NCBI RefSeq assembly: GCF_000009985.1
Contig: NC_007626.1
Location: 2,535,943 to 2,599,942 of the forward strand
Length of the DNA: 64,000 bases
Origin: Paramagnetospirillum magneticum AMB-1
GTDB taxonomy: Bacteria > Pseudomonadota > Alphaproteobacteria > Rhodospirillales > Magnetospirillaceae
Direction of reading: 5' to 3'
Shown here in pieces: positions 19,387 through 27,402 of this stretch (position 1 is its first letter; every line of letters starts with the position of its first letter). The translations under genes were made by a program, and so were the position numbers. A model generated the notes under the pieces. The model ran no database searches. It worked only from the letters and a program-made list of their open reading frames with translations, and was not told the DNA's origin.

Positions 19387-19842
19387 CTACTTGCCCTGCA
19401 TCGGCTTGGAGAACCGGCCCACATTGCCCATCAGCTGCTGCAGGATAGTCAGTTCCTTGCCGGCGGTAGGGGTCTCACGGCCGGCCGGAACAACGTCCTT
19501 GCCGTCCTCCAGGCCGCGATTGTCGATGGCCCGCACGGTCCCGGCTCGGTCGAAGACCACGGTGATGACCTTGCGCTCCTTGACGACCGGCTCGAAGAAC
19601 GCCTCACGCTCGGTGACGGCGGAGATGTAGTGCCAGCTTTCCTCGCCGAACGGCGTCACGTTGGATGGTGTGCCCAACAGGGCCTGGACATCCTCGCGGG
19701 TGCTGGCCCCGATCTTGACCTGGGCCATTTGCTCGGGCGGAGGCAGATTGCCCCGCACCTCGATGATCGGGGTGCAGGCCGCCGCCCCGGTGATCAGGGT
19801 TGCGGCAACGAGGAAACGGTATGGCACTGAGGTCTTTTTCAT
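19387..19842 (-). CDS. bamE: Outer-membrane assembly lipoprotein BamE (SmpA/OmlA family)
   Basis: A 151-aa lipoprotein of the beta-barrel assembly machinery in the outer membrane. It has a signal peptide with a lipid-attachment cysteine at residue 23 (GAAAC). The BamE core follows: IKIGAST-type MAQVKIGASTREDVQALLG, then the GEESWHYIS stretch and VVFDRAGTVRAIDN. The start at 19842 gives a positively charged N-terminus (MKKTS). It is divergent from the bc1 chaperone gene; the same divergent pair is common in related genomes. Confidence 0.9.
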   Translation of the reverse strand: MKKTSVPYRFLVAATLITGAAACTPIIEVRGNLPPPEQMAQVKIGASTREDVQALLGTPSNVTPFGEESWHYISAVTEREAFFEPVVKERKVITVVFDRAGTVRAIDNRGLEDGKDVVPAGRETPTAGKELTILQQLMGNVGRFSKPMQGK

Positions 19843-19984
19843 TCGCTACGACGCCGAGGCATTGACGACAGGCGGCCCCAAAGCCAATGTGGGGAGGGGC
19901 CAATGTGGGAGGAACATTGCACTCCACATCGCCGCCTTGTCAACGCCGTCGCCCAAACAGGGGCGAGGCCTTTTGGACCCAGAG

Positions 19985-20548
19985 ATGCCATTTCGTAAAT
20001 TCTTCCAGCGACGCCGCCGTGAACAGATCGCTCACGACCTCTACGTGTCGGTGATCAACCAGGCCCGGCTGCCACATTTTTACGTGCGGTTTGCCGTCCC
20101 CGACACTCTGGACGGCCGCTTCGACCTGATCGTGCTGCACGCTTTTCTGGTCATGCGGCGCCTGCGCCAGATCAAGGGTGAGGAGGGGGCTGCCGACGCT
20201 CGCGAGCTTGCGCAGGCGCTGTTCGACCTTATGTTCGCCGACATGGATCAGAATCTGCGGGAGATGGGCGTGGGCGATATGTCGGTTGGCAAGAGGGTCA
20301 AGCAGATGGCGCGGGCCTTCTACGGCCGGGTCGCCGCCTATGACGACAGCCTCGACGGTAAGGGTGGCAGTCTGACCGAGGCGTTGCGGCGCAATCTTTA
20401 TGGCACGGTGGATGGCGAGGTCGACGCGGCCGTGGTGGAGGCGGTCGCCGGATATTTTGCGGCCCAGGCGGCTTGCCTGGCTGGCCAGCCGGCCGAGGCC
20501 CTGCTCGCCGGGCGTGTGGAGTTTCAGGCCCCGGAAGGTGGAGCATGA
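19985..20548 (+). CDS. Ubiquinol-cytochrome c chaperone family protein
   Basis: A 187-aa protein of the CBP3/UQCC1 family, whose mitochondrial members assist cytochrome b synthesis and bc1 complex assembly. Recognisable stretches are LYVSVINQARLPHFYVRF, GRFDLIVLHAFLVMRRL and FDLMFADMDQNLREMGVGDM. The ATG at 19985 is chosen because the longer frame to 19661 runs into the bamE gene. Its stop overlaps the next start as ATGA. The role in the bacterium is inferred from the family. Confidence 0.9.
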   Translation: MPFRKFFQRRRREQIAHDLYVSVINQARLPHFYVRFAVPDTLDGRFDLIVLHAFLVMRRLRQIKGEEGAADARELAQALFDLMFADMDQNLREMGVGDMSVGKRVKQMARAFYGRVAAYDDSLDGKGGSLTEALRRNLYGTVDGEVDAAVVEAVAGYFAAQAACLAGQPAEALLAGRVEFQAPEGGA

Positions 20549-21090
20549 TGACCAAAGAGACGGGCCCTTTTTCCTATCCCGTGGAAGTGGACAAGATCCC
20601 GGCCCGCGGCACCCGCCTGCGGGTCGAACCCACCCCCAGTGACCGGGACGCCATCGCCCAGTGGCTCGACGTGCGGGAAGTCACTGAGATGCAAGCTGAA
20701 TTTCAGATGGCCCCGGTTGGAAAAACCGGGCTGTTTCGTGTCAATGGACGGTTGACGGCGCGGGTGATGCAGACTTGCGTCGTGACTCTGGCACCGGTCC
20801 AGACCCTGGTCGACGAAGAGATCGCCATGACCTTCGGGCCGCCTCCGGATGATTGCGGCGACGAGGCCGCCGAGATCGAGGTGGACTTCCACGACACCGA
20901 CCCGCCGGACCCTATCGTTGACGGGGCCATTGACCTGGGGGCGGTGATGGTCGAGCATCTGGCACTGGGCATCGATCCTTTCCCCAGGTCAGAAGGTGCG
21001 GAGTTCGCCCTGCCGGGGGAACCGCCTGAAGCCCCCGAACCCAAGGCGAATCCCTTTGCGGTTCTGGCCGCTCTCAAACAAAAAAGGTGA
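20545..21090 (+). CDS. DUF177 (YceD-like) protein
   Basis: A 181-aa DUF177 protein. In many bacteria this family precedes rpmF and the E. coli member YceD affects 23S rRNA accumulation; plant relatives are also linked to 23S rRNA. Here too it is followed by rpmF. Visible family features are an RVNGRLTARVMQTCVVTLAPV stretch around residues 67-87 (with the single conserved cysteine), an acidic central part, and the C-terminal D-x-GAVMVEHLALGIDPFPR segment. It overlaps the upstream gene by four bases. The molecular function is not settled. Confidence 0.88.
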   Translation: MMTKETGPFSYPVEVDKIPARGTRLRVEPTPSDRDAIAQWLDVREVTEMQAEFQMAPVGKTGLFRVNGRLTARVMQTCVVTLAPVQTLVDEEIAMTFGPPPDDCGDEAAEIEVDFHDTDPPDPIVDGAIDLGAVMVEHLALGIDPFPRSEGAEFALPGEPPEAPEPKANPFAVLAALKQKR

Positions 21091-21175
21091 GGGGGGTCAG
21101 CATCCCCTTGCCCCGCGTCGCCTTTTTGGCTAATAAACCACCCTTTCCCATTCCGGGTTGAAGCGAGTAGATATT

Positions 21176-21358
21176 ATGGCCGTTCCGAAGAAGAAGACCT
21201 CCAAGTCCCGCCGCGACATGCGTCGCGCTCACCACGCCCTGGTCAACGTGACCGGCGCCGAGTGCCCGAATTGCGGCGAAGTGAAGCTGCCCCACCACGT
21301 TTGTGGCTCGTGCGGCCACTATGACGGCCGTGAGGTTGTTGCCCAGGCGGAAGCCTAA
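21176..21358 (+). CDS. rpmF: 50S ribosomal protein L32
   Basis: A 60-aa ribosomal protein with the family start MAVPKKKTSKSRRDMRRAHH and the zinc-binding cysteine pairs CPNCG and CGSCG. All four cysteines are present, so this is the zinc-binding form. The ATG at 21176 is supported by the family N-terminus. It lies between the DUF177 gene and plsX, its standard place. Confidence 0.97.
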   Translation: MAVPKKKTSKSRRDMRRAHHALVNVTGAECPNCGEVKLPHHVCGSCGHYDGREVVAQAEA

Positions 21359-21393
21359 GCCACGTCATTGGCTAGGCAGGGGAGTGCGAGCCG

Positions 21394-22449
21394 GTGAGCG
21401 CAGCTGTCACCATTTCCATTGACGCCATGGGGGGCGATGCCGCCCCCGACATGGTTGTGGAAGGGGTGCGCATGGCTCATGAGCGCCTCCCCCATGTTCG
21501 CTATCTGATGTTCGGGGACGCAAGCCGCATCGAACCGTTGCTGGCGCGTTTTCCCGAGATCAGGGGCGTTTGCACCATCCATCACACCGAAGAATCGGTG
21601 TCCATGGAGGCCAAGCCCAGTCAGGTCCTGCGCCAGGGGCGCAAGTCCAGCATGTGGCTGGCCGTCGAGGCCGTCCAGAAGGGCGAGGCCGCCGGAATCG
21701 TTTCGGCCGGCAATACCGGCGCGCTGATGGCGGTGTCGAAGTTCGTGCTGCGCATGTTGCCGGGCATCGACCGTCCGGCCATCGCCGGCATGTTCCCGAC
21801 CGTCAAGGGCGAGACGCTGATGCTCGACCTGGGCGCCAACGTCGACTGCAACTCCAACAATCTGGTGGAGTTCGCGGTGATGGGCGAGGTCTATGCCCGC
21901 GCCGTGCTGGGCCTGGAAAAGCCGTCCATCGGCCTGCTGAACGTCGGCTCCGAGGACATGAAGGGCAACGACGCGGTCAAGGCCGCCGCCGCCGCCCTGC
22001 GTGATTCCCATCTGCCCATCAGCTTCTACGGCTTCGTCGAAGGCAACGATATCTGTGGCGGCACCGTGGATGTGGTGGTCACGGACGGGTTTACCGGCAA
22101 CATCGCCCTGAAGACCGCCGAAGGCACCGTGAAGCTGTATTCCACCTTCCTCAAGGAAGGGTTCCAAAGCTCGCTTCTGGCCAAGTTCGGCTATCTGTTC
22201 GCCCGCCATGCCATCAACAAGGTCAAGGTACGGACCGATCCCCGTCGCTATAACGGGGCCATGTTCCTGGGACTCAACGGCATCGCGGTGAAGAGCCATG
22301 GCGGAACCGATGCCTTCGGCTTCGCCAATGCGGTTGGTGTCGCGGTCGAACTGGTGACCCATGGCTATAACGACCGCATCCGCAAGGAATTCGACCGGTT
22401 GAAGCCGGCCGAGGTTTCCCCGTCGCAACTGGCCGCCGGCACCCGGTGA
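21394..22449 (+). CDS. plsX: Phosphate acyltransferase PlsX
   Basis: A 351-aa enzyme that converts acyl-ACP to acyl-phosphate for phospholipid synthesis. The N-terminal ISIDAMGGDAAPDMVVEG, the SAGNTGALM motif, DLGANVDC and the C-terminal GLNGIAVKSHGGTDA stretch are complete. It starts with GTG at 21394 behind AGGGGAG. It lies between rpmF and fabH, separated from fabH by 13 bases. Confidence 0.96.
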   Translation: MSAAVTISIDAMGGDAAPDMVVEGVRMAHERLPHVRYLMFGDASRIEPLLARFPEIRGVCTIHHTEESVSMEAKPSQVLRQGRKSSMWLAVEAVQKGEAAGIVSAGNTGALMAVSKFVLRMLPGIDRPAIAGMFPTVKGETLMLDLGANVDCNSNNLVEFAVMGEVYARAVLGLEKPSIGLLNVGSEDMKGNDAVKAAAAALRDSHLPISFYGFVEGNDICGGTVDVVVTDGFTGNIALKTAEGTVKLYSTFLKEGFQSSLLAKFGYLFARHAINKVKVRTDPRRYNGAMFLGLNGIAVKSHGGTDAFGFANAVGVAVELVTHGYNDRIRKEFDRLKPAEVSPSQLAAGTR

Positions 22450-22462
22450 CAAGGGACTGATC

Positions 22463-23437
22463 ATGATCGTGCGCTCCCAAATCATCGGATGCGGGTCCTA
22501 TCTTCCGTCCCGGCTGGTGACCAATGCCGAGCTTGCCGCCCAGGTTGACACCTCGGACGAATGGATCGTCGAGCGCTCGGGCATCCGCCAGCGCCATATC
22601 GCCGCCGAGGGGGAAACCACCTCCGATCTGGCCACCAACGCTGCATTGCGTGCCCTGGAGGCCGCCGGGATCTCCGGTTCCGCCGTGGATCTGGTCATCG
22701 TGGCCACCGCCACCCCGGACAATACCTTTCCCGCCACCGCCACCAAGGTGCAGAGCCGCATCGGCATGAGGCATGGCTTCGCCTTCGACGTTCAGGCGGT
22801 CTGTTCAGGCTTTGTCTACGCCCTGTCGGTGGCCGATAACTTCATCAAGAGCGGTCAGGTGCAGACCGCCCTGGTGATCGGGGCCGAAACGTTCTCGCGC
22901 ATTCTCGATTGGACCGACCGCACCACCTGCGTTCTGTTCGGCGATGGCGCCGGCGCCGTCGTGTTGCGCGCCAGTCGCGGCAAGGGCAGCAGCGCCGATC
23001 GCGGCATCTTGTCCACCCATCTGCATTCCGACGGCAGCCACTACGACCTGCTCTATGTGGATGGCGGCCCGTCCAGCACCCAGACCGTCGGCCATGTGCA
23101 TATGGAAGGGCGCGAGGTGTTCCGGCACGCCGTCATCAATCTCGCCGCCGTGGTGGGCGAGGCGCTGGCCGCCAACGACCTCAAGGCCTCGGATATCGAT
23201 TGGGTGGTGCCGCACCAGGCCAACCGCCGGATCATCGAAGGTACGGCCAAGAAGCTGGGCTTCCCGCTGGACAAGATGGTGATGACCGTCGAGCGTCACG
23301 CCAACACCTCGGCCGCCTCCATTCCCCTGGCGCTGACCGAGGCGGTCGGCGATGGCCGCATCAAGCCCGGCCAACTGGTTCTGCTGGAGGCCATGGGCGG
23401 CGGATTCACCTGGGGCTCCGCCCTGGTGCGCATGTAA
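22463..23437 (+). CDS. fabH: 3-oxoacyl-ACP synthase III
   Basis: A 324-aa initiating condensing enzyme of type II fatty acid synthesis, joining acetyl-CoA and malonyl-ACP. The catalytic triad is visible: cysteine in VQAVCSGFVYAL (about 114), histidine in VVPHQANRRI (about 250) and asparagine in RHANTSAAS (about 281). The C-terminal GGGFTWGSALV is present. It follows plsX directly. Confidence 0.97.
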   Translation: MIVRSQIIGCGSYLPSRLVTNAELAAQVDTSDEWIVERSGIRQRHIAAEGETTSDLATNAALRALEAAGISGSAVDLVIVATATPDNTFPATATKVQSRIGMRHGFAFDVQAVCSGFVYALSVADNFIKSGQVQTALVIGAETFSRILDWTDRTTCVLFGDGAGAVVLRASRGKGSSADRGILSTHLHSDGSHYDLLYVDGGPSSTQTVGHVHMEGREVFRHAVINLAAVVGEALAANDLKASDIDWVVPHQANRRIIEGTAKKLGFPLDKMVMTVERHANTSAASIPLALTEAVGDGRIKPGQLVLLEAMGGGFTWGSALVRM

Positions 23438-23503
23438 TCCCAGGCCGAGGGCCCGGGCATACTCTTGCATGGCTGTTGAACGCCATCTCGCATCCCTCTG
23501 ATA

Positions 23504-23532
23504 TTGACGGATTTATCGTAAGGGTCTAGGGT
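23504..23532 (+). promoter_or_regulatory. Probable ihfA promoter
   Basis: TTGACG (23504-23509), 17 bases, TAGGGT (23527-23532), in the 135-base gap between fabH and ihfA. This would start transcription near 23540, about 33 bases before the ihfA ATG. Confidence 0.55.
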
Positions 23533-23572
23533 CGGACCAGCTTTTCGGATTCCTTCATTCGGCTGGGGCGTC

Positions 23573-23893
23573 ATGACTGACAAGACCATTACGCGGGCGC
23601 AACTGAGCGAGGCCGTCTATCAGGAGGTCGGCCTGTCTCGCAACGAATCCGCTGATCTCCTGGAAGCGGTGCTGGATGAGATTTCCGGCGCGCTGGCCAA
23701 GGGCGACGCGGTGAAGATCTCTTCGTTCGGAAGTTTCTCCGTCCGCTCCAAGGGGCAACGCATCGGCCGTAATCCCAAGACCGGCGAGGAAGTGCCCATC
23801 ACGCCCCGCCGCGTGCTGGTGTTCCGGCCCTCCCAGCTGCTCAAGAAGAAGATCAACGATGGTATGGCCGCCAAGCGCGGCGGGGCCAAATGA
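23573..23893 (+). CDS. ihfA: Integration host factor alpha subunit
   Basis: A 106-aa DNA-bending protein of the HU/IHF family. The N-terminal helical part (ITRAQLSEAVYQEVGLS), the beta-arm with GRNPKTGEEVPITPR and the ending VLVFRPSQLLKKKIN are typical of IhfA rather than HU. IHF bends DNA upstream of sigma-54 promoters such as those activated by NtrC. It overlaps the MerR-like gene by four bases (ATGA), a pairing also seen in other proteobacteria. Confidence 0.95.
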   Translation: MTDKTITRAQLSEAVYQEVGLSRNESADLLEAVLDEISGALAKGDAVKISSFGSFSVRSKGQRIGRNPKTGEEVPITPRRVLVFRPSQLLKKKINDGMAAKRGGAK

Positions 23894-24444
23894 CCGGGGA
23901 CGACGGGGACGAGAATACGGGACGGCGCAACGGCAAGTCCGAGGCGGCATTCCGGACCATCAGCGAGGTCGCGGACGAGCTCGACGTTCCCCAGCATGTC
24001 CTTCGGTTCTGGGAAGGCAAGTTCCCTCAGGTCAAGCCGCTGAAGCGCGGCGGCGGGCGACGGTATTACCGTCCTGACGACGTGGCGCTGCTGCGGCGTA
24101 TCCGCGATCTGCTGTATGCCGAAGGCTACACCATCAAGGGCGTGCAGAAGCTGTTGAAAGAGGGTGGGGGCAGCAAGGATGTTGTCGCGCCGGCGCCGCC
24201 CCGTGCCGCCGAGCCGGAGCTGTCGCTCGGCCTCGATCACCCCGAGGATCATGAAGACGATGACGAGGAGGACGACCTAGTCATCGAAGAGGACGAAGTC
24301 CGCCATGCGGTGGTCCGGACCATCGTCTCCAGCGGCGATGAGCTGCCGGCGCCGGCGGGTGCGCTCAGCCCCAATTTGCGCCATGAACTCGAAGAGATCA
24401 TGGCCGAGTTGGAGCAATTGCGCGCTCTGTTGCGGGGCCGGTAA
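23890..24444 (+). CDS. MerR family transcriptional regulator
   Basis: A 184-aa protein with a MerR-type winged helix at about residues 17-85 (FRTISEVADELDVPQHVLRFWE, then KRGGGRRYYRPDDVALL). An acidic, low-complexity middle (EDHEDDDEEDD, about 119-129) and a short C-terminal coiled stretch follow. No metal- or ligand-binding cysteines are visible, so the effector is unknown. It is translationally coupled to ihfA; the pair is conserved in many proteobacteria. Confidence 0.88.
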   Translation: MTGDDGDENTGRRNGKSEAAFRTISEVADELDVPQHVLRFWEGKFPQVKPLKRGGGRRYYRPDDVALLRRIRDLLYAEGYTIKGVQKLLKEGGGSKDVVAPAPPRAAEPELSLGLDHPEDHEDDDEEDDLVIEEDEVRHAVVRTIVSSGDELPAPAGALSPNLRHELEEIMAELEQLRALLRGR

Positions 24445-24463
24445 AATTCATTGAAGAACTGGG

Positions 24464-24492
24464 TTGCGTTGGCCGGATCGCCTGACTATAGT
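24464..24492 (+). promoter_or_regulatory. Promoter of tRNA-Pro
   Basis: TTGCGT (24464-24469), 17 bases, TATAGT (24487-24492), the best sigma-70-type match nearby. Transcription would begin near 24499 and leave a leader of about 90 bases before the mature tRNA. Confidence 0.6.
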
Positions 24493-24587
24493 GCGCCCCT
24501 CTCCCGGCACACCCCGCCGGTTCTTCCCCCTCCCACGGTGGTTTTCCGCCGGGGAACAAAGGTTTCGGTGGGCACGCCCACCACGGT

Positions 24588-24664
24588 CGGAGCGTAGCGC
24601 AGCCCGGTAGCGCATCAGTCTGGGGGACTGGGGGTCGCAGGTTCGAATCCTGTCGCTCCGACCA
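24588..24664 (+). tRNA. tRNA-Pro (GGG)
   Basis: A 77-base cloverleaf with CCA encoded. Acceptor stem CGGAGCG/CGCTCCG, D arm GCGC...GCGC, anticodon arm TCAGT-CTGGGGG-ACTGG with anticodon GGG, and T arm GCAGG-TTCGAAT-CCTGT. All stems pair, with G-T pairs only at the ends of the anticodon and T stems. It reads CCC and CCT proline codons. Confidence 0.96.
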
Positions 24665-24672
24665 AAAATCAG

Positions 24673-24706
24673 CGGCCCGGCTCATGAAGATGAGCCGGGC
24701 CGTTTC
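24673..24706 (+). terminator. Terminator after tRNA-Pro
   Basis: A perfect 13-bp stem CGGCCCGGCTCAT / ATGAGCCGGGCCG with a 4-base loop and TTT after it, starting 8 bases past the CCA end of the tRNA. Confidence 0.8.
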
Positions 24707-24724
24707 ACTTATGGGGAGGCTTGA

Positions 24725-27121
24725 TTGGACCAGGAGACTTTCGCCAGGGCTCAGGCCGAGCATCGCTCCGGCAATTTCGCGGTTGCCGAGCCCCTCTACG
24801 GCGCCATTCTGGCCGCCAGTCCCGAGCATGTGGAGGCGCTGTACGCCTATGGCGTCCTGCTGGCCCAGACCGGGCGGCTGCCGCAATCTCTGGATCACCT
24901 GAGCCGCGCGGCGCGGCTGGCGCCCGAGGACGGGCGGATCGGCCGTAATTTCGCCCTGGTGCTCCAGGCGGCCGGCAGGCTGCCGGAATCCGAGAGGGAA
25001 TTCGGGCGCCTGCGCGACCGCGAACCCGACCGTGCCGAGCATCGTTTCGGACTCGGCCTGGTGGTTTCCGCCCAGGGGCGGTTTGACGAGGCGATTTCCC
25101 ATTTCCAGGAAGGGCTGGCTCTGGCCTCTCAGGACGTGGAGGCCCGTTGCAATCTCGGACTGGCCTGTCGCGCCGCCGGACGGCTGGACGAGGCCATCGA
25201 CGCCTTCGCCAAGGCGGCGGAACTGGCGCCGGCTCTGGCCAAGGCCCACGGCAATCTGGGCGGCGCCCTGTTCGCCGCCGGCCGCTGGGCCGATGCGGTC
25301 GGCGCCTGGGGCCGCGCCCTGGCCCTGGAACCCAACCATGCCGAGGTTCGGGCCGACATGGGCGTGGCCCTGGCTAAGCTGGGGCGGCAGGAGGAGGCGG
25401 CCGAGTGCTTCCGCCGCGCCATGGAGCTTGATCCCGGCAATCCCGCCCACGGTTACAATCTCGGCCGCGCCCTTCAGGATCTGGGACGGCTGGAGGATGC
25501 CGCTGAAATCTATGCCAAGGTCATCGCCGTGGCGCCGGATCATGCCTCCGCCCATATGAATAGCGGGGTCATCTTCAAGAAACTGGGCCAGCCCGATCAG
25601 GCGGTGGCGTCCTACGACCGCGTGCTGGAGTTGGACCCCGCCAACGGCCCGGCCTGGCTCAACCGCGGCAAGGCCCTGTACGAGGCGGGCAGGGTGGAGG
25701 ACGCTCTCGACTCCTTCCGGTCGGCGCTTCGCCTGATGCCCGACGATGCCGACGCGCTTTGCGAACTGGTCAACCTGCGCAAGGTGATCTGCGATTGGGA
25801 TGGCCTGGAGGCCGAAGAGGCCCTTTGCCGGCGGCAGGTGGCCGATGGCAAGGCCGGCATTGATCCGCAGGTCTTCATGTCCATTCCCGCCACGCCGGCC
25901 GAGCAGCGCCGGTGCGGTACGCTGTGGGGCAAGATGATCACCGAGGATCGCGCCCATGCCGTTCATGGGCTGGACCTCGCCCCCCGCGCCGTGTCGCCGG
26001 CGGGCAGCAAGATCCGGCTGGGCTACATTTCGGCGGATTTCCGCACCCATCCCGTGGCGCATCTGATGGCCGGGGTGTTCGAGCGGCATGACCGCTCGCG
26101 CTTCGAAGTCTCCGCCTATTCCATCGGCCCCTACCAGGACAGCGACATGCGCCGCCGTCTGGAGGCGGCCTTCGACCGTTTCGTCGATCTGGAGGCCGTG
26201 GGCTCGGCCGAGGCCGCCCGGCGCATCCATGGCGACGGCATCGATATTCTGGTGGACCTGACCGGCTATACCAAGCATTGCCGTCCGGAAATCCTGGCCT
26301 GCCGCCCGGCGCCGATTCAGGTCAACTTTCTGGGGTTCACCGCCACCATGGGGGTGAACTGGATGGACTACATCCTGACTGATGCCTTCGTCGCCCCCCA
26401 GGCGCGCCAGGATGGGTTCGCCGAGGCGCTGGTCCACATGCCCCATTGCTACCTGCCGTTCGGCGATCTGGCGCCGGTGGGAGAACCGGTCCAGCCGCGC
26501 AGCGCCTACGGCCTGCCGGAGGATGCCTTCGTCTATTGCGGCTTCAACAACCCGTTCAAGTTCCGCGCCGAGGTGTTCGACCTGTGGGCCGACATCCTGC
26601 GGGCCGTGCCGCAGGGAGTCTTGTGGCTGCGCGAGGACAACGATTACAGCCGAAACAATCTTGGTCGCGAAATCGCGGCGCGCGGCATCGACCCGGCCCG
26701 GCTGATCTTCGCCCAGCGAACCGACTTCGCCGAGCATATGGCCCGGCACCGTCTGGCCGATCTGTTCCTGGATTGCCTGCCCTACAACGCCCACACCACC
26801 GCCAGCGACGCCCTGTGGGCCGGGCTGCCGGTGCTGACCCGGGTGGGCGAGACCTTCGCCAGCCGCGTGGCCGGCAGCCTGCTGAGCGGGCTCGGCCTGC
26901 CGGAGTTGATCACGGAATCGGCTGAAGAGTACCGGGAGCGGGCCATCGCCCTGGCCAGCCGGCCGGAGGAACTGCGGGCGCTGAAGGACCGGCTTGAGGT
27001 CAACCGGCTGACGGCACCGCAATTCAAGTCCGAGGTCTTTACCCGGGACCTGGAGGCGGCCTTCCTGCGGATGGCGGAGCGCAGCCGTGCAGGCCTGGCG
27101 CCGGAAGCCTTCGCCCTCTGA
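24725..27121 (+). CDS. TPR protein with an O-GlcNAc-transferase-type (GT41) domain
   Basis: A 798-aa protein with two parts. Residues 1 to about 380 are tandem tetratricopeptide repeats of 34 aa (repeated A-x-Y-x4-P-x2 patterns such as LDPGNPAHGYNLGRAL). From about 415 comes the SPINDLY/OGT-type catalytic region: IRLGYISADFRTHPVAHL, LVDLTGYTKHCRPEI, QVNFLGFTATMG, CGFNNPFKF, and the donor-site stretch LDCLPYNAHTTASDALWAGLPVLT. Bacterial members glycosylate proteins, in some cases flagellins; the target here is unknown. The start is a TTG at 24725 behind GGGGAGG at 24714-24720. It stands alone after the tRNA-Pro terminator. Confidence 0.9.
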   Translation: MDQETFARAQAEHRSGNFAVAEPLYGAILAASPEHVEALYAYGVLLAQTGRLPQSLDHLSRAARLAPEDGRIGRNFALVLQAAGRLPESEREFGRLRDREPDRAEHRFGLGLVVSAQGRFDEAISHFQEGLALASQDVEARCNLGLACRAAGRLDEAIDAFAKAAELAPALAKAHGNLGGALFAAGRWADAVGAWGRALALEPNHAEVRADMGVALAKLGRQEEAAECFRRAMELDPGNPAHGYNLGRALQDLGRLEDAAEIYAKVIAVAPDHASAHMNSGVIFKKLGQPDQAVASYDRVLELDPANGPAWLNRGKALYEAGRVEDALDSFRSALRLMPDDADALCELVNLRKVICDWDGLEAEEALCRRQVADGKAGIDPQVFMSIPATPAEQRRCGTLWGKMITEDRAHAVHGLDLAPRAVSPAGSKIRLGYISADFRTHPVAHLMAGVFERHDRSRFEVSAYSIGPYQDSDMRRRLEAAFDRFVDLEAVGSAEAARRIHGDGIDILVDLTGYTKHCRPEILACRPAPIQVNFLGFTATMGVNWMDYILTDAFVAPQARQDGFAEALVHMPHCYLPFGDLAPVGEPVQPRSAYGLPEDAFVYCGFNNPFKFRAEVFDLWADILRAVPQGVLWLREDNDYSRNNLGREIAARGIDPARLIFAQRTDFAEHMARHRLADLFLDCLPYNAHTTASDALWAGLPVLTRVGETFASRVAGSLLSGLGLPELITESAEEYRERAIALASRPEELRALKDRLEVNRLTAPQFKSEVFTRDLEAAFLRMAERSRAGLAPEAFAL

Positions 27122-27265
27122 TCAGTCCTTGAGAATGGTGGTCAGGCCGATGATCGCCCAGCCGAAGAGGGTCGAGCCGATCACTGCGCCGGCGATCACA
27201 ATGGCCGCGTAGCCCATCATGCGGGGAATGCGGCACTCGGTCTTGCTGGTCATATGGGCGGTCAT
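27122..27265 (-). CDS. Small membrane protein, 47 aa, unknown
   Basis: A 47-aa protein with one long hydrophobic stretch (about residues 17-42, YAAIVIAGAVIGSTLFGWAII) and a charged N-terminus (MTAHMTSKTECR). No family recognised. The gene is supported by a ribosome binding site (AGAGG, 7 bases before the ATG at 27265) and by a very good promoter at 27299-27327. It ends at the stop of the convergent TPR gene with no overlap. The longer frame starting at 27307 would begin inside the -10 region of that promoter, so the short form is preferred. Confidence 0.7.
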   Translation of the reverse strand: MTAHMTSKTECRIPRMMGYAAIVIAGAVIGSTLFGWAIIGLTTILKD

Positions 27266-27298
27266 GCTTAACCTCTGTCTTTGGTTATGGGTATCCGG

Positions 27299-27327
27299 GT
27301 TATACAATTGACCAAGGTTACATTCAA
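27299..27327 (-). promoter_or_regulatory. Promoter of the 47-aa protein
   Basis: On the minus strand TTGAAT (27327-27322), 17 bases, TATAAC (27304-27299). Transcription would begin near 27291, 26 bases before the ATG. The -35 element lies inside a perfect AT-rich palindrome. Confidence 0.7.
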
Positions 27328-27337
27328 ATATTTGAAT
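27322..27337. promoter_or_regulatory. Palindromic operator candidate
   Basis: ATTCAAATATTTGAAT, a perfect 16-bp palindrome overlapping the -35 element of the promoter of the 47-aa protein. It is placed where a dimeric repressor would block RNA polymerase. Confidence 0.5.
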
Positions 27338-27350
27338 TGTTCTGACAAAA

Positions 27351-27381
27351 AAAAGGCCCGGCCGATGCGGCCGGGCCTTTT
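27351..27381 (-). terminator. Terminator of the dihydroorotate-dehydrogenase-like gene
   Basis: AAAAGGCCCGGCC / GGCCGGGCCTTTT with a short loop. On the minus strand the hairpin is followed by a run of eight or more T, 22 bases after the stop at 27403. This is a classical intrinsic terminator and insulates the small gene downstream. Confidence 0.9.
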
Positions 27382-27402
27382 CCCGTATTCGGTTTCGAGA
27401 GG

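Noticed and set aside
24398..27022. An 874-codon minus-strand frame opposite the TPR/GT41 gene
   Set aside because: It runs through tRNA-Pro and the TPR gene; the plus-strand product is a recognisable family and the antisense product is not.
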